64,000 nucleotides of DNA. Origin: Episyrphus balteatus. Lineage: Eukaryota > Arthropoda > Insecta > Diptera > Syrphidae. The notes under the pieces are model-generated. The model was not told where the DNA came from and ran no database searches. It saw nothing but the letters and a program-made list of their open reading frames with translations. How positions within the stretch are numbered: position 1 is the first letter of the stretch; every line of letters begins with the position of its first letter. Made by a program: the position numbers and the translations under genes. Positions 46,596-57,192 of the stretch are shown here, in pieces. The stretch is from positions 1,591,501-1,655,500 of the forward strand of contig NC_079136.1 of NCBI RefSeq assembly GCF_945859705.1, read 5' to 3'.

Positions 46596-46803
46596 TGTTC
46601 TGTAACTTTATCACTGGTGATAAACGTTTTTCAACGTCTCTAAAATCCATTTTCTTCCATAAATAAAGCAAAATTTCTTTTAAATTCATAATTATGAATT
46701 AATAAATTAAGATCTGGAACAAAATTTCTTTTATTTTGATGAGATTTAATGGATTTTAAAGTCATTCAAATATTTAATCACCAGTGATAAAAGTTACAGA
46801 ACA
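46596..46803. mobile_element. 208-bp MITE, ends TGTTCTGTAACTTT
   Basis: Ends TGTTCTGTAACTTTATCACT and complement TGTTCTGTAACTTTTATCAC, followed by CTGGTGAT, are inverted. No duplication was readable. Confidence 0.7.
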
Positions 46804-47131
46804 TGGGCACACATTTCTTTGAGAAACAGTAGATGAATGCTGGGCTCATGAGTATATAAAAACGACTAGCAATTTTGCTTTTAAACAGCTTTACAGATGT
46901 AACTGTTGCTTCTGTAAAGTTTTATACCACCAAAATTGTTAGCTGGGCTTTTTAAGACCTTTTAGAATCGTTCTAAGGAAGCCTCGTATTCTCAAATGAC
47001 AGGCCTCTATAAGAACTGTTCCAAGATTTTATTTTAATATTTTTCTAGTTCATTCGAATCAATTAGGTCCCTATTTTTCACTTATCTTTAATGTTCAAGC
47101 ATGTCCAAGTAACAATTTAGCTTTCATAATA

Positions 47132-47350
47132 CTATGTTTCCACCTACGCTAAATCCGAGATTTAGCTAAGTAGATTTAGCTCAAATCTCGAGATTTATTC
47201 TAAATCTCGTTTTGAGCGTAGCTGAAAATCTTGGTTTTAGGCTATGTGAACCTAAATCCACCATTTAGCGAAGTAGATTTAGAATAAATCTCGAGATTTA
47301 TTCTAAATCTGCTTAGCTAAATCTCGGATTTAGCGTAGGTGGAAACGTAG
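47132..47350. mobile_element. 219-bp palindromic MITE, TA duplication
   Basis: Arms of about 48 bp (CTATGTTTCCACCTACGCTA against complement CTACGTTTCCACCTACGCTA) with two mismatches. TA at 47130-47131 and 47351-47352. Inner ATCTCGAGATTTATTCTAAATC blocks repeat twice. It lies about 410 bp upstream of the Cap-D2 start codon. Confidence 0.85.
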
Positions 47351-47758
47351 TATAAGGGTCAATGCAAGCTATTTTTTGGCTTCCATTAGAAGAAGGACAC
47401 GTCTTATGCAAATCATTCACAGGTAATCCACAAGCTAATAGCTTGTGACAAACAGCTTAAAATGGCCTTCCCAAGTAACAATTTAGCTGCCCCCACCAAA
47501 ATCAAATCATTTTGGCGCATTTTACCGAAATTCACAACACGCACCTTTAAAATTATAATTCGCTTGAATGCTGCCATTTCAAAGTTTTCAACATGACTGT
47601 ACATTTGACATTCCATTTTTTGACATTTTTTTCAATTCGACGGTTTTCTTTTTCCATCCAAAACAAACTGCAAAAACAGAAGCCTAAAAACAAAGCCAAG
47701 CTAAACGGCTCAATTTTTATGTGTGTTTTTTTGTTAAACAAATTAATAATAGTTTATA

Positions 47759-48411
47759 ATGAATTTCCAATTTGTTATACCTTGTTCAAATTCTGATTTA
47801 TTAAATTCAGAAGGAGACAATTATTATGTGAAACATGTTTATTCGGCCAACGATATTCCAGATCAATTAAAAGGTACACAAAAAAACAATTTATGCCGCC
47901 AAAATAAACTAGAACAATTTATTAATATATTTCTATCTATTACTCAAGAATGTAGAAAAGCTATAACAAGTGGAGGCGATCCATTTTACATATTTGACAA
48001 TTTCGATGCGTTCTTCTCAGCGCTAGAAAATGCTGCAACAGTTCCAATTATTTATCTTATGAGAAGCTTTGACTTGCTCTTTATTACGGCCGACAAAATG
48101 GGTCAGAAACTGTCGCAGTTTCTGGCTACTACCGATGGCGCGCCGCCTGGAGCACACGATCGAAATTCATTTTTAAATTTAACTAAAATGACAATGTATC
48201 TTTTTGTGAATATGGTCAAAACTATTGATCATGTGATTGCACAGTCACAAGGCGGGAATGTGAAAAAAGGAAAGAAGAATGCAAGCGAATTGGATTCTCA
48301 TCCAGATTGGGAACAGAAAAGGTTTAAGTTTTTGGTGCAGATATTCAATTTGATGCAATTGCCATTGGAACGCCTTTGGAATCCACCAATACCGGAAGAA
48401 GCATTCGTTAA
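47759..48411 (+). CDS. Cap-D2: Cap-D2 (condensin I subunit NCAPD2), coding exon 1
   Basis: Encodes residues 1-217, opening MNFQFVIPCSNSDLLNSEGD, the N-terminal region of condensin complex subunit 1. The exon ends GTTAA|GTAAGT in phase 2, so the last codon becomes Asn when joined to exon 2 (...EEAFVNLLTDISYRTLE). The start is the first ATG of the frame; an A lies at -3 of TATAATGA. The product is a HEAT-repeat subunit of condensin I, which binds the SMC2/SMC4/CAP-H ring and helps load and compact mitotic chromosomes. Confidence 0.92.
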
Positions 48412-48789
48412 GTAAGTATTTTTTAGGCATAATATAAATTAAAACTTGAGTCACTCTTAAAAATGATATATAGAAACTAGCACTGGAGATAGGCAAAAGT
48501 GTTGTTAATCAGGTCGCCTTTTTTTGGCAATTCAATTTAAATTCGTTTAAACACAAAAGTGGAACTAGTTTCCTTCATTGAACTTGGTCCCCCATTTCAA
48601 AACCTTTCCCCGGGTGGAATGTGGAGCGTAATTTAATGATTCGGTGATTCAGCTGACTATTAGATTGGATATCATCTACAAATCTGTAATACTTGTATAG
48701 TTCTTAGGAAAGGCAGACGGCAGAATAGCCATGTCATTATTCTTAAGAAAAGAAATTTGTTAAACAAAATTTTATGAAATAAAGAATTT

Positions 48790-48812
48790 ATCTATCTATC
48801 TATCTATCTATA
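48790..48812 (+). repeat. (TCTA)n microsatellite
   Basis: Five to six tandem TCTA units. Confidence 0.9.
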
Positions 48813-49929
48813 GTTGTTAGGAAAGCATTCTGATTGCTAGGATAGTAAATAAATTACCTTTTCGGTATCGAGAAGATCCTTGTACCAATGATGTGTTTTG
48901 GGGTTGTGTAATGAAGCCCACAGCAACATCTTTGGGAATGAGTCTCGTGTAACTTAAAGATCTGTTTCCATATAAACTATGTTTGGGCCCTAGGCGGCAC
49001 ACAGAGGTTCCAATAAAATCCAACTACTTAATGGATTTGAATGAAATTGTGTACACATATCGAGCCCTTCCCGCCAAATTTAATTTTGAATTAATGATCA
49101 TAGAATCGTCGAATTCATAGTCGTTACTCAAGTTGAGATATTTCTCAACTTAAGCATCTCTCAACTAATGTATTCGCAGCAAGAATAGAGCGATCCACTT
49201 GAGTAGAGTTAAATCTCGACTTGAAAAAAATATGTTCTCAATCCAGCTGTCATCTGAAAATCTTTTTCTTTTTAATTATTCTTCAGTACCTGGATGACCG
49301 AGCTTTGCTCGGTATCTTTAAATGTTATAACTTTCAGTGAAAAAAGTCAAATGTAAACAGCAATTTTTTGGAGTTTGCAATGACCAGTTTTTTCGCGGGT
49401 TACAAAACACCACATTCCCACTTTATAATCCACTTTATTTACGTTTGAATACACATACGACGATCAGCAATGGATAGAAGGGTTACAGGAATCTGCATTA
49501 TCGAAAATGCCTACAGCAATGAGATCCTTTTTTGTTTAAATTTTAATTTACGGGTCAGAAAGTTTTGGATGGTGTACATAAAGTTAATCTTTTTTTCAAG
49601 TTTAGCCTTGTCGGCAAAGCTTAGTAAGAAGAAATACTATTTTTTATCCATGTCTCTGTTTTATTTTGTATCAGTGGATGCTTTACTTCTTTCTTTTTTT
49701 ACTTAGGTATATATGTATTATAAGATTGACAAAGGCTCAATGGTGTTGCTTGTTGTGAGTTATTTTATTTTTATACGTTAGCAATAGTCGCATTAAAAAA
49801 AAAAGAAAAACGTAAAACAAAGTTAATTTGTGATACCAAATTAACAAATAACTTAAAAGTTTCAATACATGATCAAAAAAGTCATGATCTAAAAAATTTT
49901 GTTTAGTTATTGTAACAAAAAGAAAAAGA

Positions 49930-50610
49930 ACAAAGCTTAAAAAATGGTAGCATCTCCAAAATTTTATTGAAATCGTTGAATTTGTCTCCACGAAAAAAAA
50001 AACTAATGTAAGAGAAAATGCTTCCAAAATGTTGTATTTGCCTAGAGGAAAAAACCCTCAAAATTTCATCGAAATCTTTAAAGCAATTACCAAAAAACTT
50101 ATATGTGAGAAAAATAAGCTTAGCTGTGGGCGGATATTTCTAAAAGTACTTCCAAAACATTTTATTCGGCTAGGGGACCAAACCCTCAAAATTTCATCGA
50201 AATCCTTAAAGTTGTTACCAAAAAAAATCCATGTTAAAAAAGTGGGCGTGGCAGTGGGCGGATTTTTCCAAAAATACTTCCAAACTTTTAACTAAGTTAG
50301 ATAAACAAACCCTGAAAATTTCATCAAAATCGTTAGAGCCGTTCCCGAAAAGAATTATATGTTAAAAAAGTGGGCGTGGCAGTGGGCGGATTTTTCCAAA
50401 AAAAAACTTCCAAAACTTTTGACTCGCTTAGATAAAGAAACCCTGAAAATTTCATCAAAATCGTTAGCCGTTTCCGAAAAAAATTATATGTTAAAAAAGT
50501 GGGCGTGGCAGTGGGCGGATTTTTCCAAAAATACTTCCAAAACTTTTTACTCGCTTAGATAAACAAACCCTGAAAATTTCATCGAAATCGTTAGAGCCGT
50601 TTCCGAGATC
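49930..50610 (+). repeat. Tandem array, period 128-129 bp
   Basis: Units carrying AGTGGGCGTGGCAGTGGGCG start at 50241, 50369 and 50498, with more diverged units upstream (about 49930, 50112) and a truncated one at about 50580. Each also contains CCCTGAAAATTTCATCGAAA and ATCGTTAGAGCCGTT. Open frames at 50029-50295 and 50359-50562 are repeat shadows. Confidence 0.85.
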
Positions 50611-51066
50611 CCAATTTTATATATCTTATATATATAATTCTCCTGTGCGTTTGTTTGTGACCCTACTCCTTCTAAACGACTGGACAGATTTTTCTGAAAT
50701 TTGGTGGGTGTGATAAGGTCCATCAGAGACAGGTTTTGTTTCATAATTGGACCCGGTAGGTGGCGCTGTTGTCGAGTTGTAGGAAAATTGCATATTCTGA
50801 ACGAACGACTGGACAGATTTTTGTGAAATGTTGTGTATGTGATAAAGTCTATCCGAGACGGGTTTTGTTTCAAAATTGGACCCGGTAGGTGGCGCTGTTG
50901 TCGAGTTTTAGGATAATTTCATATTTTGAACGAACGACTGAACAGATTTTTGTGAAATTTTGTTTATGTGATAAGGTCCGTCCGAGACAGGTTTTTTTTT
51001 ATAATTGGACCCGGTAGGTGGCGCTGTTGTCGAGTTTTAGGAAAATTTCATATTTTGACCAGACTG

Positions 51067-51331
51067 GGGGCCAATTTGGTTCTGTGAAAACGTGAATCGA
51101 AAAAAAAAACTTTTTCATTTTAGCTTTCAAACACTTTTTTCACTTTTTCGATTCATTTGAAACGAAAAACGATTCTCATCCTATGATATCACAAATAATT
51201 TAGTGAAAAAAATATATATTTATATGAATATTTTTGATGTTTGTTTTCATTTTTTCACAGAACGAGAATAAAATGAGTGAACAAGTGAAAAGCTTTTCGT
51301 TTCACTTATTCACAGAACCAGAATTGGCCCC
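51067..51331. mobile_element. 265-bp MITE inside the Helitron-like array, CTG duplication
   Basis: Ends GGGGCCAATTTGGTTCTGTG and complement GGGGCCAATTCTGGTTCTGT, with CTG on both sides (51064-51066, 51332-51334). The neighbouring array unit (GACCAGACTGGAGAG, about 51449) shows the uninterrupted target. Confidence 0.85.
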
Positions 51332-51585
51332 CTGGAGAGATTTTTCTGAAATTTGGTGGATGTGATAAGGTCCATCCGAGACAGGTTTTGTTTCATAATT
51401 GGACCCGGTAGGTGGCGCTGTTGTCGAGTTTAAGAAAAATTGCATATTTTGACCAGACTGGAGAGATTTATGTGAAATTTTGTGTGTGTGATATGGACCC
51501 AGTAGGTGTCGCTGCTGTCAAGTTATAGTTAAATTCCATATTTGAAGTAAGAATGACAGTAGATATAGATTTTTATGAAATTTTG

Positions 51586-51608
51586 TGTGTGTGTGTGTGT
51601 GTGTGTGA
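51586..51608 (+). repeat. (GT)n microsatellite
   Basis: About eleven GT units in the Helitron-like element. Confidence 0.85.
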
Positions 51609-54042
51609 TAAGGTTCGTTCGAGACAGGTTTTGTTTTATAGTTGGACCTGGTATGTTGTCAAGTTATAAGCAAATTCAATATTTGGGGTTCAAAATCGCT
51701 TATATTCAAGGGTAATAAAAACAAACATGAATTAACTCTTTAAAATGTTAGTCCCGTAAAGAAAATTGTTTACCATCAGTATATCTCAATTAAATTTATG
51801 ACTGCATCTTAAAATTTGTTTAAGTTGTTTCAACTACCATTAATACAATTTCCGCATAAAAATCAAATGATTTATTTTTTTTAAAGAAATATTTCGACGT
51901 ATGTATGAATAGAATTAAGACGAAATCTTTTCATTTTTAATCGTTTTTTTTTAAGATTTTATCCTATTGCTATTGTTTCGGTTACTGGCTCCAACATTAC
52001 TCACACGGTAACGGTTTAGAAACGAACAAATACAAACTTCAATGAAACCAAAATATGTAAGAGAGAGAATACTATTTTTAAAGTGGATTAAAAATGAGCG
52101 TTGAAAGTGGATGCTACATTCCGCAAATAAAAATTTTGGAAGTTAAAACGAAAGTCAACAAAACAAAAACAATGGTTGTTTGTATAGTCGGTTTACGGAC
52201 GATAATTTTACGTGATAACGTCATAAGAAAACAGGTTGTTTAAACAAAAAAAAAGTAAAAAGATCGTTCTTGGTGTTGGAATTCCAGGCCTCTGGTGCAA
52301 AACACAAATCATTAACAGTTTCACAAAAGAAAGGGAGAATGAGTCATATTTTTCTATGGCAGGCGGGATTAATCGATTTAGGCACTTTTTTGCAAAAAAA
52401 AATAAGAAGTGAAACCAGAGCCAGTTTTTGTATATTTGTGAATTATATAACCTTTATTGGTTGAATAAATTCCGATAAAAATTTGTAATAGCTGTCAAAC
52501 AAATGATTTGCTTTGTTTAATATTTTAAACAGTTTTACATATGTATGTACCTATGTGTAATGGGAAAAGGTTAACACATTACAAAATCAAAAATTGGAAA
52601 TAAAACTTGGAAAAGGGGGAACGAAGTCCGCCGGGTCAGCTAATATATATATATATATAAACAATTTTAGCTCGTTTAAAGTTATAAGATTAATTTGATT
52701 TTGTTGCGATAGACGATATTTAACATTAAAGAAATAAACGAATAGTTAATTATTAAAAACTATATATTTTTGGATGATAGTTTCCTCAAATCAGTCAAAT
52801 TTCATTGTGAGTTTGATTGAAAAACAATATTTACTCAAGTGGCATAAGTTGAGAAAAATCTTAACTTGAGTAACGACTGCGAATTTCGCTCTTAGAACAG
52901 AAAATAATTAAGATTTTACTGAAACCAAAAACATCATTAGCGCCATGTCGTTTACAATAATTTGTGGGAAGGGCTCGATTCTCGATATTAACATTAGTCT
53001 TTTACACTTTTAGCGAAAATATGGTTAAGAAACCATGATAATAAAAAAATTCCATTTTCAAAATTTTGGATGTAGATAATCTTTTCTAATAAAATCTGAA
53101 TTTGGCACACAAATTGGTATAGTTGGAAATTTGGCTTAGAAAAAATGATAGAAATTATAATTATAATTAATTTCCATATTTTTCAATTTTTAGCATATCT
53201 TATACCCCTCGAACGGTATTAATTCAACCTAAATAAATATGTAATTTTTGAAAGTCATCAAAACAAAACAAAAAAAATCATTTAACACCTAAATTAAGTA
53301 ACTGTTTTAACAAACAAACCCGTAATTGGAAGGGTAAAATCCAAAATTTTTAAATCAGTTAAAATTGTATTTATATTTATAATTTAGAGCAAAAAGTAGA
53401 CTGGGATTCATTTGTCCCATTATTACAGATACAATTTTCAAACAAATTTTCACCTTTTGAACTGCAGGAGAACCAAAAGTGCAGCAGTTTAATGGAATAC
53501 AAATTAATAATATTAAATATATAAAATTCATAAAACGGATTCATTTTCTATTCCAACGAATTTATTTAAAAATTTTACTTACATTTATTATATCGCTCCA
53601 CAGTAATAAATCACACATTCCTTGTATTCCTTAACAACAGATTCCTATGAGAGCAATTAGAGATTTCAAACATTTTATCAAAGATTCTCACCACGAAATT
53701 CTTCGACAAAAGCTATGAGCAATGTTGCACTTAATGCAGATGAAGTTCTCAACGCACGTCACTCCACTGTTTTCCGGTTACATGATGGTTACATGGGTAC
53801 AGATCTGAAAAAATTAGCCTTCCTGTATTTCGTTCAAACATTTGCATCAAAAATACGTAAGGTAGTGTTTTCTTCCCATATAAAAAGATTTGATGCAAAA
53901 GCAGTGATGCGTTGGTGAATTGAGTCCCATTTTACTCTCGACGGAAAACGTGATTTCTTATCATTCCTTCCATTGTTGTTGTTCATTCAAAACATTCAAA
54001 TACAATTCTTATTTATTTCTTTAAATGTTTTTTTTTTTACAG

Positions 54043-54938
54043 TTTACTAACAGACATTTCATATCGTACCTTAGAAATGCAAACATCAGCGGCTCGAGAA
54101 AAACATACCAGCGATACGCTGTTTCAAATTTTCGGTACTGCAATCAAGCGTTTTAACCATGCAATCACTTTTCCTGTGCGCATTCTACAAATTTTAAGAA
54201 CCTGTGAAAACGCCGCTGCCCCCATTGCTAATGGTATCCACCTTTTGCACGAAGACTATGGCATATCAAGTATCTTCTCTGTTTTAATTCGAGACATTGT
54301 AGAAACTCTAACTGTGGAGTCAGCAGACACAGCAATCTCGAGGAATTTTTCAAATTTCCTAACCGAATTGAGTTGCACATCACCAAAAATGATGATTCCT
54401 CATCTATCGACTCTGAGTGAAGAGCTTTTAAATTGCGAATCACATGTGCTACGCAATTGTATTCTTCAAATTATGGGTGAAGCTATTATCGGCGAGTTAA
54501 CATCTGAAGAATTAACCGAAGATTTGAAGGAAGCACGTGATGAATTCTTGGAGAATCTTTTACTTCACATAAATGATGTTTCGGCACATGTACGTGCTAA
54601 AGTATTACAAATTTGGACTCATATGAAAGAGGAAAATGCTGTGCCACTTTCATTTCAGCATAAAGTCCTGAGTGAAACAGTAGATCGTTTGGAGGATAAA
54701 ACATCGAGTGTGAGAAAGAATGCAGTGATTTTGATTAAATCGTTTCTTGAGCGTAATCCATTTGCTGCCAAATTGACTTTGCAAGAATTGATAAACAAAC
54801 ACGAAGAAGAATGTGCTAAAATGGAGAAATTGAGTGAAGTTTTGGCAGAAGAGCGCAAAAAAGCTGAAGACTTGGATGAACAATGGAATTTGGTTATACC
54901 TGAACTGTTTCCATTTGTTGAAGAAAATCTTGTTCAAT
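54043..54938 (+). CDS. Cap-D2: Cap-D2, coding exon 2
   Basis: Residues about 218-516. The segment carries helical HEAT-type repeats (LSTLSEELLNCESHVLRNCI, HINDVSAHVRAKVLQIWTHM, RLEDKTSSVRKNAVILIKSF), the latter two typical of condensin D2. The acceptor is ACAG|TTTACTAAC and the donor CAAT|GTAAGT (phase 1). A helical charged stretch (LSEVLAEERKKAEDLDEQWN) near the end begins the linker region. Confidence 0.95.
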
Positions 54939-57192
54939 GTAAGTAAATTTGTATATAATTAATTTTAATATTGTTGGCTAACAAGTTGAAAGCACTTATT
55001 CTTTTACTTCACGAAACCTATTGCATCCAAAATATTTCGATCTATTGACCATACTTTTTGAGTTATGTTTTATAGGTACATAAACATTTATCAAATACTT
55101 ATTTTATGTTTCTGCACCAGGAATTTTACGTTTGAAAATGTATATAATGTAGTTAAAATTTAAATTTTTGCTAGAACATTGCTCTTGCTATATGAAACCA
55201 CCCAGTCACAGAAGTTACCCTTTCATTTTACGCTAAGTTTTCTAAACAATGTCAATGAATGGACAAAATATGACAAATTGCGCTTTATGTATTTAAATCA
55301 CTCCGCTTGGTCTTTACTTATAAGAAAATTATTAGATTCCCTGTTTTTGTTAATACTGGCTGGGCTTACAAATTTTTGAAAATAAATTATTACATTTTTT
55401 TGTATGCCCCGTTGTACCTATGTATAATTGAAACAAAGATTTTCACAGGAATATCTACGTTTATTTAGTTTAACATACCAATAGGACTAATAGGACTAAT
55501 TAAACTTTTCGATTCGGTGCGGTGAACGGTTAGAAAATCGTGGAACTAGTAGGAATTTTCATTTGAAAGTAACCTACAAAACATAACTTAATTTCGAGAA
55601 GGAAAAAATTGCTAGATAAGTTCTATCTGAACTCAGTTGAAATATGTAGAGAGGAAGATGTGGTTTTTGTGCGGTCAGCTCAACTAATAGTTTTGTGTTT
55701 GTAAGGCTATGAACTATGCTTTCCGTACAAATTTTTAGGATAAGAATTCTTGGTTGGGATAGTCTTGCACGCGTTTTCCGTAAAAGCACAGTAGTACAAA
55801 CAGCAAGTATAAATGTTATTAAATTATCAGAATCACAAACTCTAACATTCCGCTCCTCACTTTTGTAAATCCTCTGTGTCTATTTGAGAGGAGTTTCTCT
55901 TTTATTTTTTCCGGATGGCTGTTCTCTCATGGTTTTTGGTCACAGTCTGCAGAATCGATATATAAGCCATGTTTTTTTTTACAGCTCTACTCATTTTTGA
56001 TTTTAAACAATTTACACAACTAAGTTTTTGTTTTGCTAAAAAAAATAATGAAAAATGAGTAGCTGCTCAGTAGAAAAAACTAGGCCATAGACATCGTTCT
56101 TGTTAAATAATGAACAACTCTCGCTGGTCGCTGTAATAGCTTTTGTGCAGAATTTTCTTGTTGTATGAAAGAGAGGTTTATATTAATTTTTTTCGATTTT
56201 TAGTTCGTTTGTTCTTGGTGCTGATGGCTGCCACTTTGAGGGATCGAGTGATAAGATACTTCCAAGATACTTAAAACTGTTTCCTATATTTGAGCTATCA
56301 AATTAAATTCAATTAATTTGGTACAAGATACAAATTCAACAGTTCCAACTACCACTAAGTGCTAAAACGGTATATATTCAACTAGCCGCTGTTGATTTTT
56401 GCACTTATCGACCTCTTTAAAAATCCATAGTTTAAGTCCAGAATAAAAAAAAAAACAAATTCGGTTTGGAAATAACATCTTTCATGGGCACTGGTGGAAA
56501 AAATTGATCTTATCTTAGAAGATTTCTTGGCAAGCGGCTTAAAGCACGGTATTGCTTAAAAACTCTGAAGCATAGCTGAGGAAATGTAATTGAGTGGAGT
56601 TTCTTTTCTTTTGAATGATGGATCAAGACAATTTGAAAAGTATTTTGGAAACTGTTATGTTACACTTTGCGATATAAAATTTCATTGCGTTAATTTGCGT
56701 TAATTTTAATTTGTTTTTCATCGATCTTTTGGTAGGTCAAGCATTGTTTCATGTACTGTCTCGCACTATTCTATCAGCGATATATATGACATCTTTTTCT
56801 TACTCCATTGATTTTCGATGTATCCAAATTCTGTGTTGCTGATTGATCTCAGGGTAGAGAAATGTGTTTCCGAGTTGAGCACATAGCAATTGATACCTAT
56901 GTCTGCCGGAATTTCGACTTCAACAATCTTATTTTTTATCACTCTAACTCGCTGTTTTCAAGTATTTTACAACTAATTGCAAGACACATAATTTTGCAAT
57001 TCTTTAATCTGGGGTTAACACCAAAAGTTTAACTAAGCAAAGCCCTAAATCTTGTAATCCTGTGGCATCTAAAGTACAAAGAGTTGCGGGTCAGGTTTAG
57101 TGTTTTTTTTTTATAACTTCACTTAACCTTAAAATTTCAACCTTGTATCGCATGAATTGCATTAATAAAATCTAATTTTTTTAAACTAATAG
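54939..57192 (+). other. Cap-D2 intron 2 (about 2.25 kb)
   Basis: AT-rich. I saw no repeat, RNA gene or supported open frame in it. Acceptor AACTAATAG. Confidence 0.8.

Larger units (their letters stand above)
45562..47758. promoter_or_regulatory. Divergent intergenic region between CNOT10 and Cap-D2
   Basis: About 2.2 kb separates the two start codons, so both promoters must lie here. No clear TATA box was identified for either, as is common for housekeeping genes. Three TIR elements (45848-46544, 46596-46803, 47132-47350) fill about half of it. Confidence 0.6.
50639..52643 (+). mobile_element. Helitron-like non-autonomous element (2.0 kb)
   Basis: Starts TCTCCTGTGCGTTTGTTTGT and ends GCCGGGTCAGCTAA before T, fitting the Helitron 5'-TC / CTRR-3' rule at an A/T target. 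The opening text (ACTCCTTCTAAACGACTGGA and the following TTTTTCTGAAATTTGGTG) resembles insect Helitron starts as I remember them. It holds a tandem array of a unit of about 128 bp (ACGACTGGACAGATTTTT at 50677, 50805, 50934; AGACTGGAGAGATTT at about 51333 and 51456). No Rep/helicase frame. Confidence 0.6.
49061..52977. mobile_element. Outer 3.9-kb element with CGAGCCCTTCCC ends
   Basis: CGAGCCCTTCCCGCCAAAT at the left and complement CGAGCCCTTCCCACAAAT at the right are inverted. Just inside, GTCGTTACTCAAGTTGAGAT (about 49120) is mirrored near 52860-52900. Flanks read AT on both sides. Everything between is probably later insertion. A hairpin text ACCGAGCTTTGCTCGGT lies near 49300. Confidence 0.65.
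48412..54042 (+). other. Cap-D2 intron 1 (about 5.6 kb)
   Basis: Donor GTAAGT at 48412, acceptor TTTTTTTTACAG ending at 54042. Nested mobile elements fill most of it. 48412-49060 has only a TCTA microsatellite. 52978-54042 has no recognised feature; the 67-codon frame at 53715-53918 is not supported. Confidence 0.85.
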
